Source of the DNA: Azotobacter paspali
GTDB lineage: Bacteria > Pseudomonadota > Gammaproteobacteria > Pseudomonadales > Pseudomonadaceae
DNA length: 64,000 bases
NCBI RefSeq assembly: GCF_042434745.1
Contig: NZ_JBHLSS010000003.1
Direction: 5' to 3' (one strand)
This document shows positions 6,964 to 19,500 of the stretch, one piece after another (positions within the stretch are counted from its first letter, which is position 1; each line of letters begins with the position of its first letter). The notes under the pieces are model-generated. The model had not been told where the DNA came from. It did no database searches and saw only the letters and a program-made list of their open reading frames with translations. The position numbers and the translations under genes were made by a program.

Positions 6964-8634
6964 CCTCAACTCGAACGGTAGCGTATCCGTTGCCATCGCC
7001 TCTTGCAGGTAGCCCAATGGTTTGGCTTGCGGGGAAGCCGAGGCGCGCTGGGTGGCGATTGCAACCAGGCGCCGCTTGTCGATTTTCTTGGCAGCGGTCA
7101 ATGGCCATTCGGAGATGGTCTCGATCTGGTCTGGCACCTTGTAGTCGCTCAAACCGCCTTCGCGCAGTGCTATCTTGATGCGCGGTGGGTCGATTGTCTG
7201 ACCGCTTTTCGGCTTGATGAAAACGCAGATCCGCTCGCCAAGCAGTTCGTCGGGAATCCCAACCGCCGTGGCGGCATGGACACCATGCAGCAAACTGATC
7301 GCCTCTTCGACCTCGGCCGCAGAGATCTTTTCGCCGCATCGGTTGATCTGTTCCTTAATACGGCCTTCCACGATCAGATTGCCATTCGCGTCACGACGTA
7401 CCAGGTCGCCGGACCGGTAAAAGCCATCCTCGGTGAAACTGGATGCGTTTTGCGCCGATGCTTGGAAGTAGCCGCGAATTGTGTAGGGCCCTCGGGTCAG
7501 CAATTGTCCGACTTGCCCTTTAGGCACGTCTTGGTCGTCCTCATCGACGATTCGAACCTCGTCTTCGGGAGACAGCGGGCAGCCCTGGGTATGGATGATC
7601 GTTTCCAACGGGTCGTCCAGGCGCGTGTAGCACAGCAGGCCCTCGGCCATGCCAAAGACCTGCTGTAGCTGGCACCCCATGACATCGACCAGTTGCCGGG
7701 CCAAACCCGTTTCCAGCCGTGCCCCTCCTACCTGTATCAGCTTGAGGCTGGATAGATCACTGTCCTCCCATTCGCGGCCTTCCACCCACAGCTTGGCCAG
7801 CGGCGGCACCAACGCCACATGCGTCACCCTGTGTTGCTCGATCAGGGGCATAGCCTCATCACAGCTGACAGAGATCGATGTCACTACCGTGCCGCCACAT
7901 TGGAAGGTTCCGAGCACACCAGGAGAAGCGAGCGTGAAATTGTGGCCGGCAGGAAGTACCGCCAGAAATACCATGTCTCGCTCGAATCCGCACAGCTTGG
8001 CGGAAGCGGTAAAGTTGTAGAAATAGTCCCCATGGGTGCGGGGAATCAGCTTTGGCGTACCCGTCGTGCCACCTGAAAGCAGCAGTACGGCGGTATCGCG
8101 CTCATCCTGCTCGGGCCACGGGCACGTGGGACCTTGGAGCGCTTCCAGAAGCTGGACGTCGCGTGTTTCACACTTCGCGTCTCCATCCATCACGACCAGC
8201 CGCAAACTCTCATGCTTGGACTGCATTCGTTGCGCCAACGCAAGATAGTCATATTTGCCAACGTCATCGGGGATAAAGTAGGCCGTCGGCTGCGCAATGG
8301 CCATCAAGGCGTCGATGTCCTGTTCCCGCTGGTTGGGCATCGCCATGATAGGGATGGCTCCCACGCGCAGCAGCGCGAAGAATGAATAGAAGAAGCCAAA
8401 CGTGTTGGGCATATGCACCATTGCATGATCACCAGCACGCAGACCTGCCATGTACAGGCCACCAGCGAGACGTTCGACACGTTCTTGCAATTGTGCGTAG
8501 GTCAGGCATTCACCGCTTTCATTGACCAGAGCGATGCGTTCACCATAGGTTTGAGCCCATTGCGACAGACAGCGCCCCAGAAGTAGAGATTTGTTGTACT
8601 GGTTCAGGCGCGAAACGGACATGTCGGCAGTCAT
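6961..8634 (-). CDS. ybtE: Salicyl-AMP ligase (YbtE/PchD-like), siderophore starter activation
   Basis: A 557-residue stand-alone adenylation enzyme of the 2,3-DHB/salicylate-AMP ligase group. It shows LLSGGTTGTPKLIPRTHGDY (core A3), the aryl-acid pocket region FLAVLPAGHNF, QVFGMAEGLLCYTR (A5), FYRSGDLVRRDANGN (A7), GRIKEQINRCGEKISAAEVE (A8) and TAAKKIDKRRL (A10 lysine). It should activate salicylate and load it on the ArCP of the HMWP2-like protein. The start has AAAGGAG eight bases upstream and lies 12 bases after the thioesterase gene. The C-terminus carries about 30 extra residues compared with YbtE, and its stop TGA is formed by the first bases of the IS3 terminal repeat. Confidence 0.92.
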   Translation of the reverse strand: MTADMSVSRLNQYNKSLLLGRCLSQWAQTYGERIALVNESGECLTYAQLQERVERLAGGLYMAGLRAGDHAMVHMPNTFGFFYSFFALLRVGAIPIMAMPNQREQDIDALMAIAQPTAYFIPDDVGKYDYLALAQRMQSKHESLRLVVMDGDAKCETRDVQLLEALQGPTCPWPEQDERDTAVLLLSGGTTGTPKLIPRTHGDYFYNFTASAKLCGFERDMVFLAVLPAGHNFTLASPGVLGTFQCGGTVVTSISVSCDEAMPLIEQHRVTHVALVPPLAKLWVEGREWEDSDLSSLKLIQVGGARLETGLARQLVDVMGCQLQQVFGMAEGLLCYTRLDDPLETIIHTQGCPLSPEDEVRIVDEDDQDVPKGQVGQLLTRGPYTIRGYFQASAQNASSFTEDGFYRSGDLVRRDANGNLIVEGRIKEQINRCGEKISAAEVEEAISLLHGVHAATAVGIPDELLGERICVFIKPKSGQTIDPPRIKIALREGGLSDYKVPDQIETISEWPLTAAKKIDKRRLVAIATQRASASPQAKPLGYLQEAMATDTLPFELR

Positions 8635-8646
8635 AACAACACTCCT

Positions 8647-9429
8647 TTAGTAAGCGCACATCGGCATGCGTGCGAAACCCAGTTCAAACCAGCGTCTGAT
8701 GTGCTCCAGAAAGGCCCTCGGACGCCGGGTAGCATAAAAATGGTCGCCGGAAATGGCTGCCGGCCCCTGCGTCTCGCATAACCAGGCTTTCCAGGCTTCG
8801 ACCTCCGAGCGCCAGGCTTCCTGATCTGCGCTCCCATAGATCAGCAAAGTCGGCGTTCGAATTAGGCGGGCCGACGCTACTTCCTGGGGCAGCCCATAAC
8901 TTTCGGTTGCCTTGAAATCTGCTCGCAGCATCGGCATGAATACAGGCCACAAGCCCGGCTCGTTCAACAGCTCTTCGGCGCTACCGCCAATGGCAACCAA
9001 TTGCTCAAGGAATGCACCATCCTCACGGTGGCTGATGAGCCGGCGGCCTCGGAGATGCGGCGCATGGCAGCCGGAGAGAACCAAGCCGAGCGGGGCGGAG
9101 CCTTGCTGCTCAAGTCGGACGCAAATCTCGTAAGCCACCTGTGCGCCCATACTGTGACCGGCAACAACGAGCTGTTGGTGGGCGATCTTGTGCACGTCGA
9201 TCGCCATCAGAACCTGATCGGCGAGTTCGTCGATACTCGCCGCGCAGGCTTCGTTCATCCGTTGATCGCGCCCCGGATAGACCGCCAGCCAGATCCGCCA
9301 GCCGGAGGGTTGCAAATCCCGCCAACTGCGGAACGCGCTCGCACTCCCGCCCGCAAAGGGGCACATCACCAGGTGGATATCGCCTGCGCGGGGTTCGCTC
9401 GGGCCGCACAATGGCAACAGGCTATTCAT
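8647..9429 (-). CDS. ybtT: Type II thioesterase (YbtT-like)
   Basis: About 260 residues from the ATG at 9429 (GGAGG eight bases before it). It has an alpha/beta-hydrolase fold with MCPFAGGSASAFRSW near the start, the nucleophile elbow VVAGHSMGAQVAYE (catalytic Ser), an Asp in LLIYGSADQEAW, and the final His in SGDHFYATR. External thioesterases of this type clear stalled or misprimed acyl chains from NRPS/PKS carrier domains. The start overlaps the end of the reductase gene, consistent with one operon. Confidence 0.92.
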   Translation of the reverse strand: MNSLLPLCGPSEPRAGDIHLVMCPFAGGSASAFRSWRDLQPSGWRIWLAVYPGRDQRMNEACAASIDELADQVLMAIDVHKIAHQQLVVAGHSMGAQVAYEICVRLEQQGSAPLGLVLSGCHAPHLRGRRLISHREDGAFLEQLVAIGGSAEELLNEPGLWPVFMPMLRADFKATESYGLPQEVASARLIRTPTLLIYGSADQEAWRSEVEAWKAWLCETQGPAAISGDHFYATRRPRAFLEHIRRWFELGFARMPMCAY

Positions 9430-10555
9430 CCGTGCCTCCCGCGTTCGCATGGCGTGTCGTCGGTTCGCTCCAGGTGACCGGCCTCGGAGGTGAAAGACGT
9501 TTCTCAATCACAGGCGGCACAACGCGCAGGACATCGAGCCACAGGCGAGCCAGAGCCAACTGGTGTGCCGGATTAAACCCAGCCGGAGCACTCCCGCCAT
9601 CCAGCACACGACAAAGGGTGTGCAGAACGTGTGCAATGCCTGCGGCGCCATCGACTTCAAAAGCATCTCGCCAAGTCTCGGGCGCATCGCGCAAGACCTC
9701 GCATGTTGGCCGCGCGTAGGCGTCTTCAGCTTGGGCATAGCGATACATCGTGCGATCGCGGCTGTCGTGCTGTGTGTCGTGGAAATGGCCTGTCCACAGC
9801 ACCGGCCCATAGCTGGCTTCCAGTGTGAGATAGCCGGCCGGCCAGAGTAGGCTAGCCTGGTGCATCACCAGGCTGTGCATATCGGGATCGGACGGGTCCA
9901 GATAGGCTTGCAAGCGCAATACTGCCCGGCATCCGCCCGGTAAAGCTAGGCTCACTGGCACAAGATGCGCGTCGGCCCCCTCCAGTGCCTGAACCTGTAC
10001 CTCGCTGCCCTCAGGCACACCGCATGCTTGCAGCAGCAAGTCCAGCGTGGAATACAATAATTGGCGACTGGTGGTCAGATGCGCCGCGCATGGCGTCTCA
10101 CCTCCAAGAACCTGCCTGACCTGGGCCGCCCGGTCTATCCAGCAACGGCCTGCCGGCACATGCGGATAGAAGCTATTGACCCAGTACTGTAAACCGCGCT
10201 GTTCAGCGAGCTTCTGGAGCCGAGCAACGTCATCCGGATGCAAGGGGTGCTCCTGCACCACATGGATGCCCCGGTTTAGTAGCTCGGCCGCCAGTTGGCT
10301 GCCTTCGCCCTCGGCTACCGTCGATCGAACCACCACGCAGGCGATGTCGATGTCATCGGGAGTCTCCCCAAGGCTCGTATAGAGCGGAATGCCAAAGTTA
10401 TGCGCCAGTTGCTGAGCTCTTCGGCTACCGCGGGCTAGCAGCCCGGCCAACTGAAGGCCGGACTGGGACTGCAGGAAGGTATTGAGATACACCTCGCCGA
10501 ACTTCGCGCCGACGACCAGTACGCGTCGATTCTTCCTGAGAGTAGATTGGATCAT
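9422..10555 (-). CDS. ybtU: Thiazolinyl imide reductase (YbtU/Irp3/PchG-like)
   Basis: About 377 residues. The start at 10555 overlaps the stop of the HMWP1-like gene as ATGA. A Rossmann nucleotide site (RVLVVGAKFGEVYLNTFL) opens the protein, followed by DIDIACVVVRSTVAEGEG, then GIHVVQEHPLHPDDVARL as in Gfo/Idh/MocA-type reductases. In the yersiniabactin and pyochelin pathways this enzyme reduces one thiazoline to thiazolidine on the carrier protein with NADPH. Its place between the megasynthase and the thioesterase matches the ybt gene order irp1-ybtU-ybtT-ybtE. Confidence 0.92.
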   Translation of the reverse strand: MIQSTLRKNRRVLVVGAKFGEVYLNTFLQSQSGLQLAGLLARGSRRAQQLAHNFGIPLYTSLGETPDDIDIACVVVRSTVAEGEGSQLAAELLNRGIHVVQEHPLHPDDVARLQKLAEQRGLQYWVNSFYPHVPAGRCWIDRAAQVRQVLGGETPCAAHLTTSRQLLYSTLDLLLQACGVPEGSEVQVQALEGADAHLVPVSLALPGGCRAVLRLQAYLDPSDPDMHSLVMHQASLLWPAGYLTLEASYGPVLWTGHFHDTQHDSRDRTMYRYAQAEDAYARPTCEVLRDAPETWRDAFEVDGAAGIAHVLHTLCRVLDGGSAPAGFNPAHQLALARLWLDVLRVVPPVIEKRLSPPRPVTWSEPTTRHANAGGTDE

Positions 10556-13500
10556 TGCGCACTCTCCAAGCTGTTCGGCGACGAAAGCCACTGCTGAACC
10601 TGGCCCGCCAGCACAACGGCAACGCTCGCATCCTCCATGAGTTGCCAGTGAGTAGCTGTTAAGGTCAGGGTTTGCGCGTGTGCCTTCCAATCAGCCCATT
10701 CGCGTACCGCCGGTGTCCAGTGATCAGGATGACGGTCTGCCTCGATCCACAAGATGGGAACCGGGATGGATCGCCCGATGCGATGCTTCGCCAGCAGGTT
10801 CAGCATGTGGTAAATGCGCGTCAGCCACTGACGCGCGATATCCGTAGGCATCGCTTCATCAATGACGCCCGCCTGGACTGAACCGAGGACGAACGCTTCG
10901 ATACGAGCCGATTCGTCTAGGACGTCCCAATTGTCTGGCAAAACGATCTCGTGTTCGCCGGCTAGCATCACCATCAGTGCGGACAGATCCGCAACCGCAA
11001 AGTCGGCCCCGTATACGGGGTCTATCAACACCAGGCGAACGGCTTTTCTAAGGCCATGCAGCATGCGCGCAACCTCGGTGGCAACGGCGGCCCCGTAGGA
11101 CCAGCCCACCAACGTGTACGGCTCATTGCCAAGTTGTGCCTTCATCGCGTGCAGATAGCCGGAGGCCAAGGCCTGCAGGCTGTCGACGTCGATCTGCTCC
11201 GGGGCTTGCAATCCCCAAACCTGAGCATCTAGCGCCTCAGCAAACGTCAAGTACGAAGCCACGCCGCCGTCCGAGGCATGGAATACGAACACGCGCTCGT
11301 TCGTATGCCCCCGGGTCAGCGGTACGAGAACATTTTTCATATCCGTATTCTTGATTCCTTCGAGCGTGGCGCAGAACGCCGCCAAGGTGCGATGGGCAAA
11401 CAGCGCTTGCAGGCTGGCGCCTACAACGCCCACGCGGTTGAGCTGGGCAATGACCCGCGTGGCGATCAAGCTGTCGCCACCGTTATGGAAGAAGTCGCTG
11501 CCAAGATTCACCGGCCTGCCAAGGAAGGCCTGCCATACCTGTGCAACGCTATTCATCAGCTCATCGCCAGGCGCTTCGCCGGCGTTGGGCGACACTGCTG
11601 CGTCGTCTGCGGAAGGCTGCGCCGTTGCCTTGAGTTCGGCTGCGGCAAAGCTCCCTGAGTGAGGAGAGGTATCGGTGATGAAGATGCGCTGCGGCTCGCT
11701 TTGCCGAGCCTTGACGTTTGGCAGCGCCTCGCCAAAATGTCGCATCAGCGCCTGTTTCACCACCTCGCAATCAACGTGAGCAGCGCGAACCAGCCGCGCT
11801 ACGATCACATGCTGATGTATGGGGGAGTCTTCCAATTCCGGCCAGGCCAGTTCGAGCGAGAAGCCGGCGTCTCGCAGCGCCTCGCGCCACTGGGCTAGAT
11901 TCAGCATGGCTCGATCGTCGATGATCCGGTGATCCTGGTAATTACCCAGCCCTTCAATGAAGCCCACGCTGGCCATCTGCAACAGGCTGTCCCGGTGGGT
12001 GGCCTCGATCAGCACCAGGAAGGCACCTGGCTTCATCAGACTGCCGATACGGCGTAGCGACCGTACGACGTGGCTGGCGTCGTGCATGACCTGGCCGGCA
12101 ACCATAAGGTCATAGCCTTCGGCCGGGTGCACCGCATAATCGACCGGCTGGTTGATGTCGAAGATGCCGTATGTGAGGTCGTCGCGTCCGGCGAAACGCT
12201 TGCGCGCTTCATCTAGGAAGAACGTCGAGACATCGGTGAAGTGATAGCCTTTCAGGCGGCCGCCAAGCGCTTCCAGCACGGCGCTAGTGGTTGCTCCGGT
12301 TCCGGCGCCAACCTCCATGGCGCGCAGACGGCATCCCGACCAGGCCGACTGCCCCAGCGCCCGCACGATACGCTTCACGTTCCGGATCACGCATTGCGCG
12401 GCCGGGTTCTCCGCGTAAAAAGCGCGCGTGATTGCGTAGTCATCGACAAAGAACAGTTCCAGGGCCGAGCAAGTGCCCTGCAGCAATTGCGCATGCCGTT
12501 TCATATTGCGGTCGAGATAGTGAGTCAGTGTGTCGCCCCAGGTGCTGGGTGGCGTGACCGGTGGGGCCGGCATGTCGTTCAACGGCCGCAGGCATACGAA
12601 ATTCCGGCCGTCCTGGCTCAACCATCCCGCACTCGTCAGTGCACGAAGCCATTGGCGCACGATGCGCTCGAACTGCGGCAACACTTTCAGGCGCTGGTAG
12701 ATGGCGTCCAGCTCCATCGCCTGCTGCTCCTGCATGAATAGGCCATGGCTTGCCAGGGTTCTGGCAATGCCATGCAGAGCACGGGTTTCCAACGCAAGCC
12801 ACACTGCGTCGAAAAGGTTCTGTTCGGCCTGTTCCAGGCCCGCCAATCCCGGCAGTCCCGCCAGGCCAGAATCAATGAAACTGGCCGGTTCGTAACTGCG
12901 AGGCTCCGCCACTACCTTCACCAGCAGGTCGCTGGAAACGCCATCATGTTGAGCATCGGCCAGCAAGACGCCATTCTGCCGGAATGCCACCGCCTCGATT
13001 TCTCGCAGGTCGACCTTGCAGTCGGTACCGAACCACTCGTAGTGCTCGAAACGTAGGGGCTCAGGTTGCCCCTCGGGCAGTTTCCACAATCCCGGCTGCT
13101 GCATCTGCTCAGGGTTACTCGCCACAGCTTTCAGCACGTCATGAAAATCCCTGAACATGGCTTTTGCTGCGCCTTCGGCTAGTACCTCGTCCATGCAATA
13201 CCAACTGAACACCAGCTCACCGTCGATCTCCATCACCTGGTGATCCAGCCAGACCTGTGGGGTTTGCGTGAATACATGCACGGGGTCACCCAGCAAGCTG
13301 GTCATCGCCTGATCGATTGCCAATCCGTCCAGCGTCATGCCCAACATACTGGTGAACACCACGGGCATCAGAGGTTGATTCGATTGCCCGCGGATGCGGC
13401 CTACCTCCCGCAGCAACTCGACACCGTTCACTTGGCTGTGTGCCAGGTGCTGGCGCAAGCGCTGCTGGGTTTGCTCAATGGAGCGGCGCAGGGTGACGGA

Positions 13501-16500
13501 TTCGTCGCTCAGATCGAAATCGACCAGCAGCACTGACGTGAAATCGCCAATCAGTTGGTTTATCTGCGGATGTACTGGACGCCGATTGAAGAACGTGAGG
13601 TTCAGCGTGAAGGCCGGCCAGCGAGCCCAACGCTCCAGCGTCCAGGCGAACAGCGTCATCAATGCGGCCGAAGGCGTCACGCCCCAGGATCGCCATTCCT
13701 CCTTCAACTTTGTCCAGCTTTGGCGGTCCAGCGTCGCCTGATAGGTTGTGAAATTGGGCTGGCGGCCATCCAGAACGCATTCGGACAACGGCAACCTCGG
13801 CGCGGGCGGAAGGTCGGCCAGCAAGTTCTGCCAGTAGCACCAGGACCTGAGCCAATCCTCGCTCTGCCGGCGGGCCTGTTCGTCGAGTACGTAGTCGCGG
13901 AACGTAATCTGCAAAGGCTCGGGACTGGCACCCCGATAGAACGCGGCCAGATCGTCCATCATCACCTTGAAGCTCTGCACGTCGAACAGCAGCAGGTCCA
14001 GGTTCATGTGCAGCCGGTAGCGTTCGCCATCCAGTTCGGATGCGATTAGCTCGAACAATGGCCAACGATCCGCCGGCAGGACGCGGTAGGACAGTTCTCG
14101 CCGAGTATCCGCCAGCGTCCTATCCCGCTCGTCGGCGGAAAGTGCAGATAGGTTGCGGCGTGCGATCCGGTACTCGGGGACGTTCTTTAGAACTCGCTGC
14201 TGGCCATCTTCGCCAATCACCATGCGAAGCATATTGTGGCGGTATATCAGCGCGTTCCAGGCCTCCTCTAGGCGTTTCAGGTCGAACTGGTCATGGCGCA
14301 AGTCCCACTCGAATAGCACATGGCAGGCCACCCCGCCATAGTCGATCAAGCTGGTTCGTCCCATCCAGTAAGCATGCTGGATCGGCGTCAACGGGAACGG
14401 CTGGAAGTGTCCTACCGCATCGTGTTGCAGCACCGCGGGTTGCGATAGCCTCCTCTCCGTGGCTTGTGCCGATTGTTTGGCAATCAGCTGGCTAAGGCCG
14501 TCGATCGTCATCTCCTGGTAGGCTTGCTCGGCGTCGATACGCACACCCAGGCGGCGCTGGATCGTGCTGCTCAGCTCCAGGAACAACAGCGAATCCAAGC
14601 CCAACTGCACCAGATCACGCTTGGGCGAGAGCCGGGCCGGATCGTCCAGCCTCAGTTGTGCAGCAATCTGCGCCGACAACCATTGCGCGACCACGCCGGC
14701 ATCTGCCAACTTGTCTGCCGGCAGATCCATGACCTGAGCCTGCGAGACCTTGGCGGCTTTACCTTCCATCCGCGCGGTGGGCCGCCGTACCGGCGCCTGC
14801 TTGAGGCCCACCAACTGCTTGCGGCCATCATCCAGGCGGTCGGGCAACACCTGCATCGCTAGGCGGTAGGGGGTACCGCGTGACATGGCTTGTTCCAGAT
14901 GCCAGAGACCTTCGGCATCGCTCAACACACCCATGCCATCCTGTGCGAGTGCCGCCTGCAATCCCTCATTTGCTGCCCGTCCAGTTTCACCCCAAGCCCC
15001 CCAGCCGATGGAGATCACCTTGACCGGGCTTTCATGGGACCTGGCTGCGGTTTCATACGCCAAGCCATCCAGATAGCCACTCGCCAATGCATGGCCGGCT
15101 TGTCCCGCACTGCCCAGGGCTGCGGCTGCCGATGAATAAAGCAGCAGATAGGGCCTGCCGCCGGCTCTGCTCAGTCTTTCGTAAAGATGCCGAGCAGCGT
15201 GAGCTTTGACCGCCAGCATCGGTGCAAGCCGACTGGCATTCCAGGATAAGATCGGCCCATCGTCGAGCACGCCTGCGGCATGAACGACGCCTGCCAGACC
15301 GCCGTCAGCCTGCAGGCTGTCCAGCGCGCCATTGAGCCCGGTAGGATCGGCAACGTCGCAGACTCGGCACGTTGCAGCGACAGCATAGCGCTGCCGCAGA
15401 TCCGCGATGAAATCGGCGGCATCATCATGTTCTCGATGGGCAAGCAGTGCGATCTGGCCCGCGCCGCGGCTGGCCAGCCATTTGGCAGTCAGCCGGCCCA
15501 GACCGCCCAGGCCTCCCGTCACCACGTGCCAGCCGTGGCGTCGCAAACTTTGCCCATCTAATGTGGCGGCAGCATATTGATGAGGCTGCAACCGTGGAAC
15601 CCAGGCTTGTCCCTGACGCACGGCAACCCATTGCCCGGCTTTCACCGCCCATTGCAGGCCAACAGCCAGATCCTGCCAAGGTGAGTCCACGGCAAGATCG
15701 ACTACTACGATGGAGCGGCCGCCCGTACCTTGAGCCGCAAACTCGACCGAAGCGGTGCGTGCCAGGCCCCATACGGCATGATGGGTGGCATCGACGTTAT
15801 CGTCGCCAGCTATCCTCCAGGCGGCCCGCGTAACCACCACGATACGGCTGTTTTCCTGGTTGGCGACCTCGGTAATCGCGCCGAGCAAGGCATCGGCAGC
15901 GACTTCCAGGCCACCGTGTTCCGGGATTACGAGCAGCACATTCCTGGCGTTCGCATCCAGATCGACGCCAGCCTGGGCCAGTTCTAATGCCAGTGCTGTG
16001 TCGTTCTGCCCGAACAGGCGCAACCCGCTGCCGATGGCTCCATCCGTTGCCGGGCCGGTTCGTTCCCAGCACCAGTCATAGTGGGTGTCTGGCTTTGCCA
16101 AGAGACTAGGCAGACCGTCGTCGTCACCCCCAGGGGAAGCCGACGGGCTCTGCCAAACGCCATTCGGCCCAAGCAGCGTCAGATCGATCTTCGACGGCTC
16201 GTTCAGCTTGGCCTGCCATTGCAGGCGAACCAGGCTCAGCCAGTCCGGTGCGCGCAGCGGCACATCGACAGTCGGCACATGCTGGCCATCGCCGTGGCGC
16301 CGAGCCATTTCACGACTGGCTTCGCCTACTCGATCAAGCCATTGGCTGTCTTGGCCGGCGCAATCGGACCAATCCGCCAGATAACTGCCGTCATTGGCGA
16401 GCGCCTGGCCCAATACGCCGGTTCCCAGCCGTATGGGCGCAGATTGTGCAGCGGGCGCTCCCGGCGCCGTAGCCAACACGATATGTTCGCTCATGCCCGA

Positions 16501-19500
16501 CGTGGCGGTACCATCTTCCGGGAGCCATTCGACGGTTGCGAAGCCAGCGGCCAGACACTGGTCGCGCCAGTGCGACGTGCTCAGGAACAGTTCGCTGCCA
16601 CGGGCTTGTTCATCATGCAGGGGCAGAACCAGCGGCCCGAAAACGAAATCGAACAGGCGCATGGGCCGAGTGATCTCGCGCATCAGCAGACGGCCACCCG
16701 GTTTGAGCAAGGGCAGCAGGTTCGCCAGCGCATTCCCCACATGCTGTGTGGCGTGAATGACGTTGGCTGCCACGATCAGGTCGAACTCGCCCGCTGCGAA
16801 CCCTTGAGCCTCGGCGCTTTTCTGCAGGTCGAATTCCCGGAACTCGACGAAATCGTAGTTGGCGAACTTCTTCTCGGCGCGGCGCGTAAAGATCGGTGAG
16901 ATGTCCGTGAACACATAGTGCACGTCCGTCTGGCTAGAAAGCGCCGGCAGTACCCAGGCGGTGGTGCCGCCCGTACCTCCGCCCACCTCCAGTACCCGGT
17001 ATTGCGGCAGCGGCTGGCCCGGTTCGCCCCAGCTACGCACCAGGTCGGCGACTACACCTGCGGCGATCCGGTTGAAATAGCGCCCGAAGCTGAAGTCCTG
17101 ATACAGCACTTCCACGCCGCTGGAGGCTCCCTCCGGGAAGATCACGGCGACGGGCTCAATCTCGCCGCTCATCATCTCGTACAGGCTGGCTCCCGCGCGT
17201 TGCACGGTTTCTGCAATTATGTCAAGGCCTTCGCAGTAGCCTTTCAGTTCATCGAGCAAGCGCTCATGCTCTGCATGAGGCGCGGCGACCCGCGTGCGGT
17301 AGCGGTCGTCCTGCTTCTGCAAGTAGCCATCTTCGGTGCAGGCATTGAGTAGCCGCACCAGCAATTGGCGATACCGAGGCAGCAGCCGTCCATCGCGCAG
17401 GATATCTAGCGCCGTCACGCCCAGGTCGATGCGATCACCCGCGCAACGCCGCAGCAACTGATCGACATAGATGGCATGCAGCTTGACGACGCATCGATAC
17501 AGGGCTTCCAGGCGCGGCAAATCCAATTCGCGCGCTTCGCGGGTCACTATATTGCGCGCGGTCGGCAGGTGGGTGCGATGCGAAAACTGCAGCATGGCGC
17601 CCGACTCCACGTTCGTGACAGACGGTTCGCGCCAATAGCGCTGGAGTGCAAAGGGATACAGCGGGGCATGGCACTTGCGCCCCGAGCCGCGCAACAACTC
17701 TGGCCATGGCAGATCGACGCCCGTGACGAACAACTGCATCAGTGCCTGGCGCAACGACCGTGGTGCAAGCTGGTTGCGCTTGGCGCTGGCAATCCAGTGG
17801 GCGCTGCTGCCCAGATCCCGCTGCCCGATACCGGCCAGTGGAGCGTCCGGCCCCATTTCCAGGAAAACACCTGCACCGTCTTCGACGGCCTTGCGCAGGC
17901 ACTGGATGAAACGAACCGGGTTGCGCATATGTCGCGGCCAGAAGTCTGGCTGATTCAATAGCGCTGCATCCACCACATCGCCGGTCAGGCCGGATATCAG
18001 CGCGATATCGCCTTCCTTTGCCTGCAGCGTGGCCGAGGCTTGCCGAAACTCCGACAGTATCGGGTCGAGCATCCGCGAATGTGCCGCACCTGTGACCGCC
18101 AGGAGATTGCTGCGCGCGCCCATATCTTCGAGTTCGGCGGCCAGCTTGGCGATTAGGTCGCACTTGCCGGAGAAGACCAAGTGACTCTCGCCGTTGCAGG
18201 CAGCAAGGTCTAGGCCCAGGCGCACCGCAACCGGCAATACTTGCGCTTCTTCGGCAAAGACCGAAAGCATGGCGCCACCGCCGCAGCGATCCATCAGTTC
18301 ACCGCGTCGCCGCACCAGCGGCATGACCTGCTCGTGGGTGTAGTGCCCGGCCACGACCGCCGCCGCGAACTCGCCGACCGAATGGCCCAGCACTATGTCC
18401 GGCGCCAGCCCCTGCGCTTGCCAATGCGCGGCCATTGACAGCTCGAAGGCGACGATGGCGGGCTGCGCGTATTCCATGCGCTGGAGCAGATCGTTGTCCG
18501 GCTCCATCAGCGCCTTTCGCAAGTGTTCGGCAAATGCGCTGTCCTGGGCCTCGAACGCTGCCAGACAGTGATCCAGTCCTTTGGCAAAGGCGAGGGAGGT
18601 TTCATACCAAGTTCGTGCCATGCCCGGCCACTGCGACCCCTGGCCGGTGAACAGCCATACCCGTTTGCCGGCTACGCAGTGTCCGGCCTGGATCAGAATG
18701 TCGTCCTCGCCTTGGGCGAAGGCGTTCAAGGCATCCACGGTTTCGTCGCACACGGGTACGGCTAGCCGCCAGGGCATATCGAGCAAGCGGCCCGTCAGCG
18801 CCGTATAGGCTACGTCCGCGACGGACTGGGTTTGCAACGCCAGTGCATAAGCGCCAGCCAGACGTTGCAAAGCTTCCTCGCTGTTGGCGCTCAGCAGCAG
18901 TACATCGTTAGCGCTGCTGTTTTGCGCATCATCGGGCTTGAGCTGCGGCCGCAGTGCCTGCGGTAAGGACGCTACGACCATATGGCAGTTGGTCCCACCG
19001 ATCCCGAAGGACGAAACCCCTGCCACACGAATCGGAGCCTCCCAAGGTTGAGCTTCGTTCGGGACATAGAAAGGCCCGTCTTCCAAATGCAATGCCGGAT
19101 TGGCCTGATGGAAGTTCACGCACGGCGGGATTATGCCGCGCTCGACCGCCAAAATTGCCTTGAGGAAGCTGGCGATACCGGCAGCCGTGTCCAGATGCCC
19201 TATGTTGCTCTTGACCGATCCCAGTGCGCAGGCCGGTCCCTTGCCGATGGGATGGAATACACCGTGCAGCGCCTGCAACTCGATCGAATCGCCCAGTGGT
19301 GTAGCCGTTCCGTGTGCCTCGATCATGCCGATCTGCTCGCTGCGCACTCCGGCAAGGCTCCACGCATCGGTGATCACTTCGCGCTGCCCGAGTACGGACG
19401 GGGCGGTATAGCCGACTTTCTGGCTGCCATCGTTATTGATGGCGCTGCCCAGCACGACCGCCGCGACCGGATCGCCGTCGCGCAGCGCGTCCGACAGGCG

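Noticed and set aside
14040..14495. Long plus-strand open frames opposite the synthetase genes
   Set aside because: They are antisense shadows of GC-rich NRPS/PKS codons; the minus-strand frames carry all the domain motifs.
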